Shown here in pieces: positions 12,953 to 27,700 of a DNA stretch of 64,000 nt. The translations under genes were made by a program, and so were the position numbers. Under the pieces are notes generated by a model. It saw only the letters and a list, made by a program, of their open reading frames with translations, searched no databases and had not been told where the DNA came from. Every line of letters begins with the position of its first letter. Position 1 is the first letter of the stretch. The stretch is from Meandrina meandrites (taxonomy: Eukaryota; Cnidaria; Anthozoa; Scleractinia; Meandrinidae): the NCBI GenBank assembly GCA_963693305.1, contig OY855905.1, forward strand, positions 48,958,944 to 49,022,943, read 5' to 3'.

Positions 12953-13084
12953 TCACTCTGGTCGGTTTCTTCCAAGTCGATCATGCGCACTTGCAAACTT
13001 GTCACTGGCTAATGCTGACAACGTAGAGATTTCCATTGCCAATGCGAATGATGCAATGATCTCTGCAAACCGATAAATGCGGCC
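12953..13084 (-). CDS. HMGCR: HMG-CoA reductase last coding exon
   Basis: It begins after TTTCAG and encodes GRIYRFAEIIASFALAMEIS, then the ASAHDRLGRNRPE terminus and TGA. The His in ASAHDRL is the position of the catalytic histidine in this family. An AATAAA follows about 41 bp downstream. The exon is in phase 0 with the AAG|GTGACA donor at 16043. Confidence 0.85.
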   Translation of the reverse strand, partial: GRIYRFAEIIASFALAMEISTLSALASDKFASAHDRLGRNRPE

Positions 13085-15689
13085 CTGAAAGATGCAATAT
13101 GATGGATGGTTAAATATGTATCTTCCCTGGATTCGTGCCTGTTAGAGGTATCTTAAAAGAATGGTGAGGTTGTTGTTAAAGAAAATTCATTCGGCTACCC
13201 TTAATTAAAGAGGACTGACAATAGCAGGCACGCGCGTGCAAATTGTGCTTTATTAAATTTTCTGGAGCTAAGCCAGTTTCTCCAAAGTATCTTCCGGAAA
13301 AACTGGACGAACCATTTATATTTCTTTGTGTTTTGTCACTGACTGTTTTTTTATGTTACTTTCACAAGCCGTTTCGGCTTATGCTCAAGCCTTCGTCACT
13401 TGAAATATTGAAGCTGTTACACGAGATTTGAAGGGCAACACGTTTAAAGTGCGCGCTGCAAAAAATAACGTGTAAAGTTTCAAAAAGGAACGTGGCGAGA
13501 GACTCATGCGCGTGCCAAGGATTTGTAGACCTCTAGGAGAGCAATGTGGTCGTTCCCAGCATGCAGTGCAGATCCTCAATGGACAACCAGGCTTCCAAAA
13601 AGAGGCACTCGTGTTAATTGAGCTCATATCCAACCACATTGACGGCATTAAAATCCATCTGATCATCGTTTTCATGGACGTAACGGGAAATCTTAGAGTC
13701 ATGGTCGAACATACAACCGCCCTTTTGTGTTCCGCAATCTGGGTATGCTCGCTCCGTTTGGCCATAGTACACAAAATTACAGCTGGGGCAACTGATTCTG
13801 TACACTACGCCAGCTTTTGGGCGGTCAACGTCATTTTGAGCATTTTGACAGTTTTTAACCGTTTTTTAGGCGACTTAAGCCTGTTGTTGTCTTAAAATGC
13901 GACCCATCTTTTCGGAAATGCCTTGAAAATAAGGAAGTATCGCGAGGCCATTGGTTTGTAAATCAGCTGGTGGTTTAGACAGTGATCTCTCGCATTTGTT
14001 TATGAAGGATGATGGATAGTTGTTGTCCCGCAATACAGTCGTCACTCGTTTCTTTTCTTCCCGTTTCCCTTTCGGTGTTAAAGGAATGTTCTTAGCTCTT
14101 CGTAGCAGTGTGCAAACTACGGATCTCTAGTGGCACACAGGGTGATGGGAATTGAAGTTAAGGTAACGATCTGTACGCGTTGACTTCGATACGTGTACCA
14201 CTCCTTGCTGTGATAGTGTCCGCTTGTACCACTCTTTGTTGTGATAGTGTCCGCTTGTACCACTCCTTGTTGTGATAGTGTCCGCGTGTACCACTCCTTG
14301 TTGTGATAGTGTCCGCTTGTACCACTCCTTGTTGTGATATGTCCGCGTGTACCACTCCTTGTTGTGATAGCGTCCGCTTGTACCACTCCTTGTTGTGATA
14401 TGTCCGCGTGTACCACTCCTTGTTGTGATAGTGTCCGCGTGTACCACTCCTTGTTGTGATAGTGTCCGCGTGTACCACTCCTTGTTGTGATAGTGTCCGC
14501 GTGTACCACTCCTTGTTGTGATAGTGTCCAAGAAGGGAAGTCCCTGCTCCGTGGTATCCTCAAGTTCAACAGTAAATTGTATATTGGGATTGATAGAGTT
14601 CAGATGTTGATGAAACTCATTTACGTGTTCCCTTTTGAGGCATGTGTGACTGTCGTCCACGTAGCGGAACCACCACTTAGGAGGGTGATGAGCTGTAATG
14701 ATCGCAATTTCTTCAATATCCTCCATTACAAGGTCGGCCATGACATGGCTAATTGGGGAACCCATCGCACATCCAAAGATTTGTTTGTAGTAGATGTTAT
14801 TGTATTTGAAAACGTTTTCCTTGAGAACAAATTCAGTTTCATGATGTTGCTAATGGACATATTTGTGCGTTCTGCTAGATGTTGCTCTTGGTGGAGACTC
14901 TCGTTTGTAATGTTTAGAGCTAGGTTCACAGGAATGTGTTCGACCATGACTCTAACGTCTCCTGTCATGTCCATGAAAACGATCATCAGATGGATTTTAA
15001 TGCCGTCAATGTGGTTAGATATGAGCCCAGTTATCACGAGCGTCTCTTTTTGGAAGCCTGGTTGTCCATTAAGGATCTGCACTCTGAGAACGACCACATT
15101 CTGTACATTGCTCTCCCAGAGGCCTGCAAATCCTTGGCACGCGCATGAGTTTCGCGCCACGTTCCTTTTTGAAACTTTACACGTTTATTTTTTTGCAGCG
15201 CGCGGTTTAAACGTGCAGATACATGCAAGCCCTAATCCTTCTTTATAAATCTTTATTCATTACGGGGCCAAACTACATCAGGGATTTGTTCTAATTGCTT
15301 TCTAGCAATTATAAGCTAAGAGGCTATTGTAAGCTTAATCAGCCGACCTTTAATTCGAAGTATTTGCATAAATCGTATCGCTACATTACTTCACGTTTAT
15401 GGAACAACCTACCTGACAATATAAGAGTAGCGTCCGGTCTTAGAATTTTTAAAAATTTACTGAACAATGTTAACCTGACTACCGAGTCCAACTGTTGCTG
15501 TAATCTTTGTAAGTCTAGTTTTTAAAATTTTATAGTCTAGTTTTTAAGTTGTTAATTGTATAGTCTACTGTCTGTATTTAATTGAATAGCTAACATATTT
15601 AAATTTGACATTTTAATTTTAGCATACACGTTGACATTTAAACGAGCTCCTGGCTCACTCGTGATATGTGTCAAAATAAGGTATTACTA

Positions 15690-15733
<44 letters not shown>

Positions 15734-18700
15734 ACCACTACTACTATCACTACTACTGAAGAAGGCTTAAGCATTTTAGCCGGAACGTCTTGTGAAATTA
15801 ACATAGAAAAAACAGCCAGTGACAAACCACAAAGAAGTTTATCACGTGAATACAATTACACAATTTTTAAACGCACTTATTATTTCCTGCCGAACATTTT
15901 GCAATCTATTTGTTAATGATAGGCTCCTCTCACTACTTGAGTACAACCGGTAGATACACAAATATAAAACAAAATACTAATTTCTCAAAAAACGTTAAGT
16001 ATGGTATTGAGAATGATAAAAACATATACAAATTATTGTCACCTTTCCGAAGCAGCCAATCATACTGAGGGATTCTTTAGCCGTCGGTACCTGCGTTCCA
16101 CCGCCAACTGTACCAATCACAAGTGTGGGTAAAACAAGACTGGCATAAATACCAGGTTCAGATTTTTTACTTGCCATTCCAGCCTCCGTATTCTCTAAAA
16201 TGATAATTAATTAATTAATTATCATTTTAATTAATTAAGTGTTACTGTGATCAAATTGTCATCCTTTGCAATTTTAGGCGTATCATAAAGGATTCCGCAA
16301 AATATTTAAAATGCCGTTTTCCGTTTTCAAATATCTGTATTATTTCCGGAGATATTTTTAAATACAACAAGATAACTCTTTGCATCATTAAATGGGAACT
16401 TGGAAAAAAAACCGAGCACCAGATGGGATTTGAACGCACGACCCTCCGTAATCTAGTCGGATGCTCTAACCACTGAGCTACTGGAGACTCTATGGTGAAC
16501 AAGGGTCAAATGTGGATATATGACTAGAGCCGCATCACGCAGTCACATAGTCAATTAATCAGGACAGATACAAATGACTCATAACTGCATCACGCAGTCA
16601 CATTAAGGCATATCTGAGATGTAACCATCCAACCACCAAGTGCGTCTAGAAGAAATACAACAAGATAAATATTTGCATCATTAACTGCATCACGAACAGT
16701 TTACAAACTGTAAGCTACTTTGTTTGCACAATGGCGGTTAATTCAAGGGAATTGCTAACAGTTCGTCTAAACGATGACCAGATTCACGAGCAAATTTTCG
16801 ACTGAACGATAAAGCAATGCTGCCTACAAAGTTGACAAATGACCCCAAAAATTAGAAAAAAATAGTACAGGGTATTCATACACTTTCCCAGCAACTGAGT
16901 GCTACCAATTAACGTAGTCGTTTATAGTCATTTACTTTATTAAATGATATCACCAACCCATATCCAGTCATTCGCTTTTTCTCACCAGTTTCAGTTTCTG
17001 CCAATTTTATTTCATTTTCCGCCGAAACGTCAAACACGGCCCAGGAATTTTCATGTACGGAGGCCAGGTCCTGACCGGTAGCGGCTGATATGGCGGCAAT
17101 CGTGTTACTGACACCTTGATTGAGACCGAATGAACCAGACCTCTGCGCGGCCAACTGTTGGGCGTGGAAGGCTCTTGTCAATTTATGAGAATCTACCTAA
17201 TATGTGAAACGTGTTAACAATAAGGCCGTTAGGCTGAGCTGCAATCAATCCTTGGCACACTTATTTATAACAACTTATTTACAAAAGAAAAAACACTCAA
17301 GGATGTCAGCTTTGCATTGTTGAGGGTGTGTATAGGGGTGCTGGATTCTCATTTATCAGTTAAAATTTGAGCTATTTCTCAGCTATCAGTTAATTTTGAC
17401 AGATCTCAGTTAACTTTCACTTCTCATATGCTTTTGCTGTATTGTATCCTACAACGTTGTCCATCTCATTAGCGAGCAATGTCGAGTAGCATATGCATCC
17501 CGATAATTTCTGTTCACTTTCAAGTGACTCCGAACTGTTTTGGAGATTTAACGCATACTGTTTATCAACTATGAAGAGCTCTAAGCCATCTTCCTTAAAC
17601 CCTTTTCTCTAGGAATTAACTTCACAGTGACTGGCTACTTCGAGGTATCTCAAACTTTTCCTCGTGAAGTTGACAGCTCTCGTTATATTTAAATATTTAG
17701 TCTTAAACTTCAGTACCTAAAGGGAGTTACTTACAACCACAAAATGCCTCGTTACGTTGTCAAGATGAACGGCAAACTTGAAAATATTCGTTGTTCGTCG
17801 AAGTTTACTGTTCGACGATTTCTATGTCTTTCAACTGTTCCTTCTTCACCATGGCGAAAAATTAAAATTGCTTTGATAACACCACACAAAGCAGCTATAT
17901 TGTTAAAGGTTCTTTAAGTCGAGACTCGCCAAATAGATCGACTTTTCGCGCCATTTTAATTTACCGTATTAAAAGCGACCGTAAGGCCTGTCTATCCCAT
18001 AACGTTTGGACCGACGTACGGCAAAATGGGCTTGAAGTATTGTTTTAGGTTAAAACTACGCTGCTTCCAGCTTTATCCAGGCGAAAAAGGTCAGCCATTT
18101 CTGCTGACAGTTATCTGCACATTTCTCAGCTATTAGTTAAAAAAACTGCCATTTCTCAGCTGACAGTTATAATTTTGTTAACCCAATGCACACTCTCATT
18201 GTTGTGTAGCGTGAAATCGAGCTATGACGCTAGTGCGGATCCCCCTTTTGAGATGCTTGCATGGGATAGGGTACAAAAAATCATGTTCAAAATGCTAAAC
18301 AAACTAACGCCCCCCTACATGGATGATATGTTCTCTGCTCGTGATTTTTCTTACAGTATTCGTACCTCAGAGAACATCCTTCAGATACCCAAACCTAGGA
18401 CTAATTTTCTTAAGCGCAGTTTTGGTTATTCTGGGGCTGTTCTTTGGAATGGACTGCCATCTGAATTGCGTCCGTAAGCTATTAAACCTTGCAAGATTTA
18501 GAAAGGGATTAAATGTCTTATATTCCTCAAAGGGCACTCACACGGCAAACACGTAAACCAGCATTTTAGATTTTTTTTTTTTTTTGTCTTTGCGTATTGA
18601 TTGTTTTTAACCGTGTCTAAATAAAGCTTGTCTGTGTCTGTGTCTAAAAAAATGCCTCCCATTGCAGTCTATGTTTGCTGACAAACTGAGACACACTGCA

Positions 18701-21700
18701 CAAGGAGATCAGGCGCATGCGCTATTTAACATCGCATGGGGGGATTGGGGTAGGTGTGTCAGCGACAGTCAGTGAATGTAGCGCAGAACATATGCGGAAT
18801 AGCTGGTTACTGCGCCACAATCTCGCGCTTCTTCTAATGCCCTAATACCTTCCAAATACTTTTTCTTACGTATTATAAGTCCTGGAAAACTAAAGCGTTA
18901 ATTGTCTATGACTAGCAGGACATTGTTGACAACTAAAATGAGTCGATAGAGCTTTTCCATATTAGAGGCCAAAATCGATAGTTTTTAAATTAAGTTAGTT
19001 TGTTGTCAATAAATTGCTGCACACACTAAATAATTACACAAAATATACAAACGAGATATAAAATAAATATATTTATTAATTAGTCAATTTTTATAGCTCG
19101 AATATTACACCTTTTGAAATGAAATTTACTGGTAAGCATGTAGGCATGACTGGCATTAAAACAGCTTTGTATTAAGCATGCCCATACATTTCTGTACGAA
19201 TCTGTAACTTGAACGATTAAATAATTCTTCAGCTCGAATATTGCACCTTTCGATGTAAAACATGGTGGAAAGTGTCTATATATGACTCTTATTATGCCAC
19301 CATTGGATCATTAATACAGTCGGGGGAACAAGTGCGAGTTTTGGCAAATCTTCGTTGAGAGGCAAATCTTCGTTGAGAGTCTCCGAATTATTTCATCCAA
19401 TCAAAAATTAGCGCGAGCGCTCACGAGTACTCCGGAAGCAATCGCGCGAGCAAAAACGTCATGTTGCTTAGCAACTTCTGGGACGAAAACCGCGGGCTCA
19501 GTCACTTCTCGGAGAAGTGATCGCGCCATCAACTGGCACTTGTTCACCCGACTGAATAACCGAGATATAAGCACTTATGTACAACGTGCCCAGACGTTCT
19601 CTGTAAATATGTAAGTCAAGTCTGCCATTAAATAGTTCTATAGCACGAATAGTACACTTTTTGACCTAAAATTTGGAGAAAAATATCTCTCAATGACTCT
19701 TATTAATCCTAAGTTTCTATTTTTTAGTGAATATCATTGATGAACCGAGAAATTTTCAATTCTGTGCAACATGCCCATACGTCTCTGTAATAAGGGTGCT
19801 CATACATTCTCTGTATAGATCAGGCTGTAACCAAAACGATTAAATAATTCTACAGCTCGACTTTCTTAAAAACCATTCCATCTAATACATCGTGGAAAGT
19901 ATCGTTATTTGACTCTTATTAAGCCCCCATTTTTGCATCTTGTGCAAATCATGTAGAAGGCAATGAATTAGCAGTTCTTTGCGACGTGCCCATTGGATGC
20001 CCATACATTGCTCTGTAATTATATAAATCACGTCTGCGATTAAATAATTCTACAGCCTGAATATTACACCTTTTCACCCAAAACTTGGTAAAAATTATCT
20101 CTGTATGATTCTTATTAACCCCACGTTTTAGTTTTTGGCGTGAATCATTTAAGAGTGAATGTCAAAAAAATGTGGCCACGGTCAAAAAATCGATTTTGCT
20201 CATACTTTGTCAGTTTGAAGGGCTAGGTAAGTAACTGAAAGATATGCAGTTAGTTTTTTGAAATATTCAATATAACAGGAGAAATCCACGAATAACGGTC
20301 ATCGTACCTGAAGCTCGGATTTCACTTCGCGAGAATTCAAAATTTTACACTTTTCAGCTTTATGCTGCATAGATGTTTACATTGCTGCGAATCTCTCCCA
20401 ATCTGAATTGCATATATTGACTCTTCCTCTGTCAATACATAGTAATTATTTTAACCTCTGGTTATTTCTGAGCGAACTGAGCCTCGCTTAAGTAGACACA
20501 CTTTTCTCATTTAATCGGACGTCCAAAATATCCCAAATCCAGCGAGGTAAAAGGCTGACCGGTAGTGCTTCAAATCTTCTGATATTGCAACCAAAGAAAG
20601 TTCAGTCATTGATTGTTAAGTTTATGGCTTCATATGTGTGGGATCTAGTAGCAGTGTTGTACGAACGTCGATCAAAACTCGATAAAATTGCATTTAGAGG
20701 GCCTTTGAAATGAACAACTCAATACGTGACACATAACACGCCACAGCAGAATAAATTTATTTTTCGGCCAAAGACAACACAATAAGATCCAGTTCGAAGT
20801 TTTTATCGTTTGAAAGGTTAAGAAAAATAGAATTAATTATGAATATTGCCCACACTAGTAGAAAAATGTTTATAATTACACTTAGGCTCTCCATCATTTG
20901 TGTCACGCACAAGCGACTTCTTCGTCTTATCGAGCCGTGAATGGCAAACATATTTTAAATTCGTTCACTCGAATAAAGTCATATTTATGATATGATAAAA
21001 ATTCATACGGATGAGAATCTTTGTCGGATTTTGTGACATGTCCGGCTGCTACGCAGGCTAGCCGTCACTTGCCAATTGTAAAATGTACGGGCATTAATGA
21101 AAACCGATAGGCGACAATTACTTAAGATTACGGTGTGCCCAAATTTCTTAAGTCAAATTGATATCAGTATTGAAATTTCTCATCCCAGTCCTCAATATTA
21201 ATTGCAAACAATATCAGATCTTAGCAGATCTTAGATCAGTCCTGCAGCTGGAGCTGGAGCGAAAACATTTCTGCTCTTTTGATTTTCAACTTGACTTTTT
21301 GAGAGACATTTTAAGCTTTTTAGCCATCAGACCCAGTTACTGCTAATACTGCCTCGTGGTTTTTTACGTTTTGATGGTGTCACTTTCAGCTTAATTATTC
21401 TATTAAGAACAGCCGCACTCGTGAACAAGCTGTGAGAGACGAACAATAAACGGTTTCTTTCGCCGTATTGCTATGTCAGATGCTTCCACACCCAATTCAC
21501 TGCAAACACTGCGGAGCATGTCTACACTTAGCGACTTCAGTTTGTTTTTGTGCATGAGTTCACAGATGTTGAAACCTGTCGTGGACACAATTGGGTGCTG
21601 AAGGGAAACCTCCCTCATCACATGCGCGCAGATGTCTGATTGGGTGGTTTCTGATTGCGCTGCTCTGTCATCTTCTCCAGTGCTATCATCGTCGATGTCC

Positions 21701-24700
21701 GTGCCTCCACGGTTGGCAGAACTGGGAACCAGTCTTTTCTTTGCCGCCAGTCGTGAGAAGAATCCAGAAATTTGCTGTCCTGTTAGAATTTCTTCTGGTT
21801 GAAATCGACGAACTCCAGACTCGTCCCTTGCAGACCTCATTAATTTTGAGACTTCATTAGAATCTGCTTTCCTTTCACTTTGCTCGCCAAATTCAAATTG
21901 CTGTTTCAAAAAGTCCGTCTGTTTCTGCGTAAAACGTATCTTCTTAGCAATTGTCTTCAAAGCCCATCCCATCGGAAGGGGAGTTAAGGACTGGCTCTGT
22001 CCTTCGCATTGTAACTGCACAGTGGGAATCCTGCTACTTTCTTCTTTTAGTTTTGAAGCATAGGAACGTTTTGCTTTATCAAACAGCGTTTCCTGTTCAG
22101 GTAGTCGTTTGTGCTTTCCCGTGTCTAGATGTGCTTGTAGTGAGGCAAAGCGGCTGTACGATTTTACGCACCCTTCCTCAGGACATGGGAAAAGTAGGGC
22201 GGCTTGCTCGTTTCCACGATCATCACAGTCTTGGCCTTGGCTGTTGGTCACACCGGTTGCTTTTGGATCCTGTGCAGATGATTTCTTTTCATGTCTGTGT
22301 CTCACTGTTTTGAAGGATGGCTTGCTTGTTAATGGCTGCGATGGGGAATCGAGAATTTCGAGAAATTCAGGAATCTGCAAGGCCTCTTCAAATTGAGACC
22401 ATGGTATCAACTTCCCAGGTCCCACATTGAATGCTCTCCATGCTCGTATTCCGCTCTCTTCGTACTTGAAGTTGTTGAGCAAGCTTATACCATCCCACTT
22501 CACGTTGGGAGTGGTTGAGGGATTGAGTGCGACGTAGCTGGCTTTCGTACAAGATCCTGGACCAGACTCTATGGCAGTTTTGAGCTCAATAGCTGTGGTC
22601 ACATCGTGGCCCTCGTTAATATATCTTCCTACGTTTCCCTTGATAGTGGCTGCTTGGCGATCGCACATACCCTTGCCGCCCTGAGGGTCGGAAAAGTCGT
22701 TCCGCACCACGGTCACCCCAGCAACATCACCTGCAAGTTTGGCTGAAACAATTGTATATCCGCTGTGGTAACAGCCTGCATTATCTTGCTTATAATATGC
22801 TCTTTTTAATTCTGGTATTTCCTTCTTCAGTGCAACAAGAACATCTTGCATTATAGAAACCACGACGGTGCTGTCTTGTGAACAGCTCTGAAAAACATGA
22901 ACAAATGTTTCAGACTCAAACTGGTCGCAGTCCTCCGACCTCCTAACTGCAACTGTTATATGCCACGGCAAGCCGCGCTTTGCAAACCAGTCTGACTGCG
23001 GCTCTCGAAATTTGCGTGGCATAAATTTCATCGCCCAGTCTTCTACCAGGAGCACATCAGATTTGCTATTGAGATTAGCTAGAACAGAACATTTGGCCTG
23101 ATCTTGGTGAACAGAGCGCAACTGATGGGCTTTCCAGCTGTTGATGTTATTTCTTGCTTGCTTAATTGTGTGAAGCATGTCCGCTTTGTCCTCGTCATTA
23201 CAGATTGCAATAGAACATTCCTTTTCTAAGGTACTTAGAACTTCTTGCAACTGGCAACACTGTGCACATGACTCATTGTGTGAATGATTGCAGTGGTCTT
23301 GAAAGTCGGAATCAGCTGAATCGCTGAGTGCGTAAGACCTACAGTGATCTGCAATGCTCGAAGACTCTGACACATGGACATGAAATACGTACATCAAAGA
23401 CATCACATTCACATTTGTTGTTACCTATGCAATAACCATTACCGTAGTTCCTCACATAAGCGCCCCTCGAATAAGCACATCTTTAATAGTTTTAAACAAT
23501 TACCTCTATTTACAAGATAAGATAGATAAGAGATAAGATAACTTTATTTTACATGGATCGAACACTTAGCTAAGAAGCTAGTTTGCAGGTTCTCCATGAA
23601 AACACATAAACTAGTTCTAAAAATTCTAAAAAAATACTAAAAATTCAACTATTTACAAGAATCTATTACAATAATATTTAAAATATTAAAAAATCAACTA
23701 TTTACAACAATCTATTACAATAATATGCTTAAAATACTACATGATGAAAAATAGCTTAACTAGATTAAAAGATAATAATAATAAATAAATAAATAATTAA
23801 AAAAAATTTAAAAATCTAAATTTCGCACTAGCCTAATAAATTCCTTGGTGCCAGCCTTGTCGCGAACCTCGTCTGGAAGCATATTCCATTCCAAGGTGAT
23901 TTCTCGAAGAAATGCAGTAATTATAACGCTCTGCCCTCCGACTTTTACCATTTTTAACAAGTTCATTTCAACAGCCCGACGTTTTCCTCTAAGTGTTTTT
24001 GTTTTTGCGCACAAATAAAAAAATGCGAGCTTATTACGAGCTTAAGATATCTTAAGCTAAACGAGTATGGGGACCTATCAATTTTTTCACGTATTTTGGG
24101 TGTAACGGTCAAATTCTTTCTATAAAATGAATACAGATCAATTCCTATGTTTGAAAAAAAGATTATCACCGTAAACGTGCACTTTGCCAGTACTCGCAAA
24201 GGAATTATTAAGGAATTATGTGGTATATACAAGGTCTTCCTTCTCCTAAACGAATGTGGAGACCCCCCTTTTTATTTCAAAATTTAAGTTCCCTTAAGGT
24301 AACCAACCAGTAGGCATAGTTAGGTTGAAAATCTATGTTCAGTTCTATTTCGGGGGAATGACCTTAAATAGTGCCCGAAAAGTTGGATAATAATTTTCAA
24401 GCCACACCTCATACTGAAGTTTCTAATGAGAGAAAAATACCTTGTAGTCACCCTTTAAATACTGTTTTGATGAGCGCAGCTGTTGCTTTATCTCTCTGGC
24501 CCACACTTGCATTCTGCCACAATCAGCCAGTTTATCGACCAGCTTATCCAGTTCATCAAATGCCTCAGCTCCTTGAGCAGAAAAATTGTCAAGTCCTTGT
24601 AGAGACTTCCTAACTGACGCTGAACACTCATCCAAAACTCTCTGCAGTGTTCGTTTGCTCATGGGCTCAAAACTTCTCTCACTACAGTATTGTTGGTACT

Positions 24701-27700
24701 GTTGAATTATTCGCTCTGGTATCATCATTCTGATAACATTTGGGGTTTTTATAACCTCACCTGTTGATAACTTTAAAATGCGTTCGCCAAAAGGAACATC
24801 CTGCAGTACAGGTGGGCTTGTGATAAACAAAATGAAATCTTGGTCTCTTGGTCAACTTTCATTCTTCTCTTTTCGTTGCTAGGGATCGGTTCTGCCCTTC
24901 CGTGCAGCAGGATGTGGTGTCGTGCAATGTTAAAGCGGTAACTGGTGACTGTCGGGAGAATTTCTTGTACCTCCTTGAACGACAGCTTATCGGCCAGCAT
25001 CGAGAGTATTTGCCGACGAGTACTCCAGTGCTGAGCATTCAAATAACTCTCGGCAAACGCGTCAAGAAGCTCTGAATCTTGCCGCCTTTTGACGCCAGTT
25101 ATTCCTAGATTCCCTTTGCTCTCACACAATTCCCCCCACAAGCACTTTGAATCTTGTGGAGCTAGGACATCAAGTACTGCTGAGACGCACTGCCCAGCCT
25201 TTCTAAAATATCGGCGTTTAGTGCGGCTTTGCGCTTCATTCCAAGGTACAGTTAGTGTGTTGCGAATGGGGCTGATGTCTCGAACCTGTAGAAAGCGATT
25301 GAGTTGTTTCCGGGACTCATCGTTAAAGCTATCTTCGTAAACGCCATCTTCGCTTAAGCTATCTCCGCTTCCCTGCGAGGCTTCGTCCGGCACATAAAGG
25401 CTCTCTCGTTTAGATCCAGGTTCTGTGAGTTCAGTATCAGTTACTGGGACAGGGAAAGAGGTGTTGGTATCATTAGCTTTATCTTCGACCTGCAAAAAAA
25501 TAAATAAAATAATAATAATTGCAGGAAAAATAAACCTTTTTCAAACTAATTGTTGTCACACTTATCTTTTATCAGTGCTACTGCCGATATATGTAACTGA
25601 ATTCCAATACGTGTGTCACAAGACACCATTCAGTTTATTACAATAGCGAACATTTTGGGCATGGCCAATAGTGTTAAGCTAACCACCCAAACAGGGCGTT
25701 TTATATATATTTTTCTGTTTTCAATTTTCCCCTTTTCAGTTTAGGAACAAACAGTACAAATTATAGCTCAAATGGCTTAAAATTTGTATCTGTCGTTTTC
25801 ACATTTGATAGGAAGGTTTCATGAACAATCAAAGAGTTTGCTTAGCATGAAGTGTTAGATAGCGTGGCAGGCTCGGGCTTTTCCCCGTTCCTCTCCTTTC
25901 AACGCCTGCCACGCAGGCTAAGTGTCTGAAATGGTACACTCTAATTGATTGAGGTTATACTTAAAAATAACATTCTTGTCTTATCTCTTCTTTCTGGCTA
26001 GCTTTTGTAGGGTAGTGTAGATTTGTTGGCTAGCAACCCTGCCCTCCCCCTCCCATTCTTTCCCAAACGGGCGCCTGAATAAGTCGAATAAAAGTGCGCA
26101 GTTTAATCCACACATACCCACCAGGCTTAACTCGTTTAGGCTATCTGCAATCTTTGCCACTTCAGCTTCAAAATGGACTGTCTCAGGTGGTTTGTCCTTA
26201 TACACGCTCAGCATCTTTCTGCATTTTACGCAGATTCCTTCAGGAAAGAAAAGTAACCAACGCCAGTTAACACAACGCAACATCACAAGACATTTTGAAT
26301 AAAAGTCAGGTGGTCACTTACCAGAGCCTACAGGAACGAATTGCCTTGTAAGTTCCAATAACTTGATGGACTGGAATAAATTTATTCCTTTTTGCAGTGC
26401 AGGTACTTTCCTCAGATCTTTGCGGTGACCCGAAAGTACTTCCGGTACGCAACATAGATTAGTTGATCTGCGCCAACCTATACCAAACCGTCCACGGTGC
26501 GCGGGGCATATAGTCATTTCCAACACGTTCGGAGGCTTCTCAAAATATCCACATCTTGCTAAAATCAGTTCAACTTCTGTTTCGATTCCTGAAAATTTCA
26601 AGGACTTCTTGCGGTGTCTTATATCCTTGTCACATTGCGTGAGTGCTATGACGGAAGTTGAGGTACTTGTGGGTTCTTCTGCACCGCAAATCCCACCGAC
26701 GATATTGAAGAATGAACATGACATCGTTCACCTGTTTGATTCTGAACTACTCCAGCAATAAACTCTGGTTTTAATATTTCTGAGAAAAAGCCAGTCTGTT
26801 GTTTACTTAGAGAACATGCAATATTTACTTTTCGTGGGAACAGTCACTTTTGATTGGCTAGCAACCGCATTTAGTTTTTCATCGGCAGGACATTTGCATT
26901 TTTTCCAATTAGTATCCCTTTATTTTTATAGCAAGTTAGCTTCTAAGCAATCCACTATCATTTTAGTAAAACTTCGCAGTCAACAACTAAGATATTATTA
27001 AAATCACATTTTTTAAAATCAACTAAATTAAAACATGTTTGCTCAGTATAACATCGCTCATGCGTGACACATCACAGGTTTTCAGGCGGGCTGAAAACCC
27101 GGGCTGAAAAGTAAAAAGTTTAGTGTGTTTTTATTTGTTTCTTTGTATAGGATATGTACTCTTTAATAAATCATTTTTAACGGTAAGAAGCTTGAATCTT
27201 TGTCCATATCTTGTGCTATCTTTGACTAAAAAATGTTTTGCGTGACGTGACGTGTCGTGCTGTGCTGTTGTTGTACATTTCAAAGGCGTCGGATAGTATT
27301 TTATGGAAATTCGATTAGCGTTTATTCAAACACTGTACTAGATCCCAAACATGTAAAACCATAAACGTAAAAACCAATGTCTGGACTCTCTTTGGCGTAA
27401 ATATCAGAAGATTTGAAGCACTACCGGTCAGCTTTTTTTCCTGCTGGATTTGGCTCATTTTCGACTTTTACACAAACCTGAAAAGTGCATCTACTTATTC
27501 GGGTCCCAGTTTCCCCATGATAAACCAAAGACAAAAAAAATAACTATATCTTGATTAAGGAAGGACCATTGTATGCAATTAAAGTTAAGGAAGATTCCCG
27601 GGGATACCAACGTTTGTGCAGCGAGAAGCCGAAATGTGTAAAATTTCGGGTTCTCGCTTAGTCAAATTTGAGCTTCCGGTACGATGACCGTTTTTCGTGG

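Noticed and set aside
14193..14529. Tandem array that could be mistaken for a CRISPR array
   Set aside because: Repeats abut with no unique spacers and lie inside a eukaryotic retroelement.
14487..15248. 253-codon plus-strand frame
   Set aside because: It is antisense to the Penelope-like RT for most of its length. Only its last part coincides with the inverted GIY-YIG tail, in a different frame.
21591..22396. Plus-strand frames opposite the transposase-like last exon
   Set aside because: They mirror the codon bias of the minus-strand gene and contain no recognisable motif.
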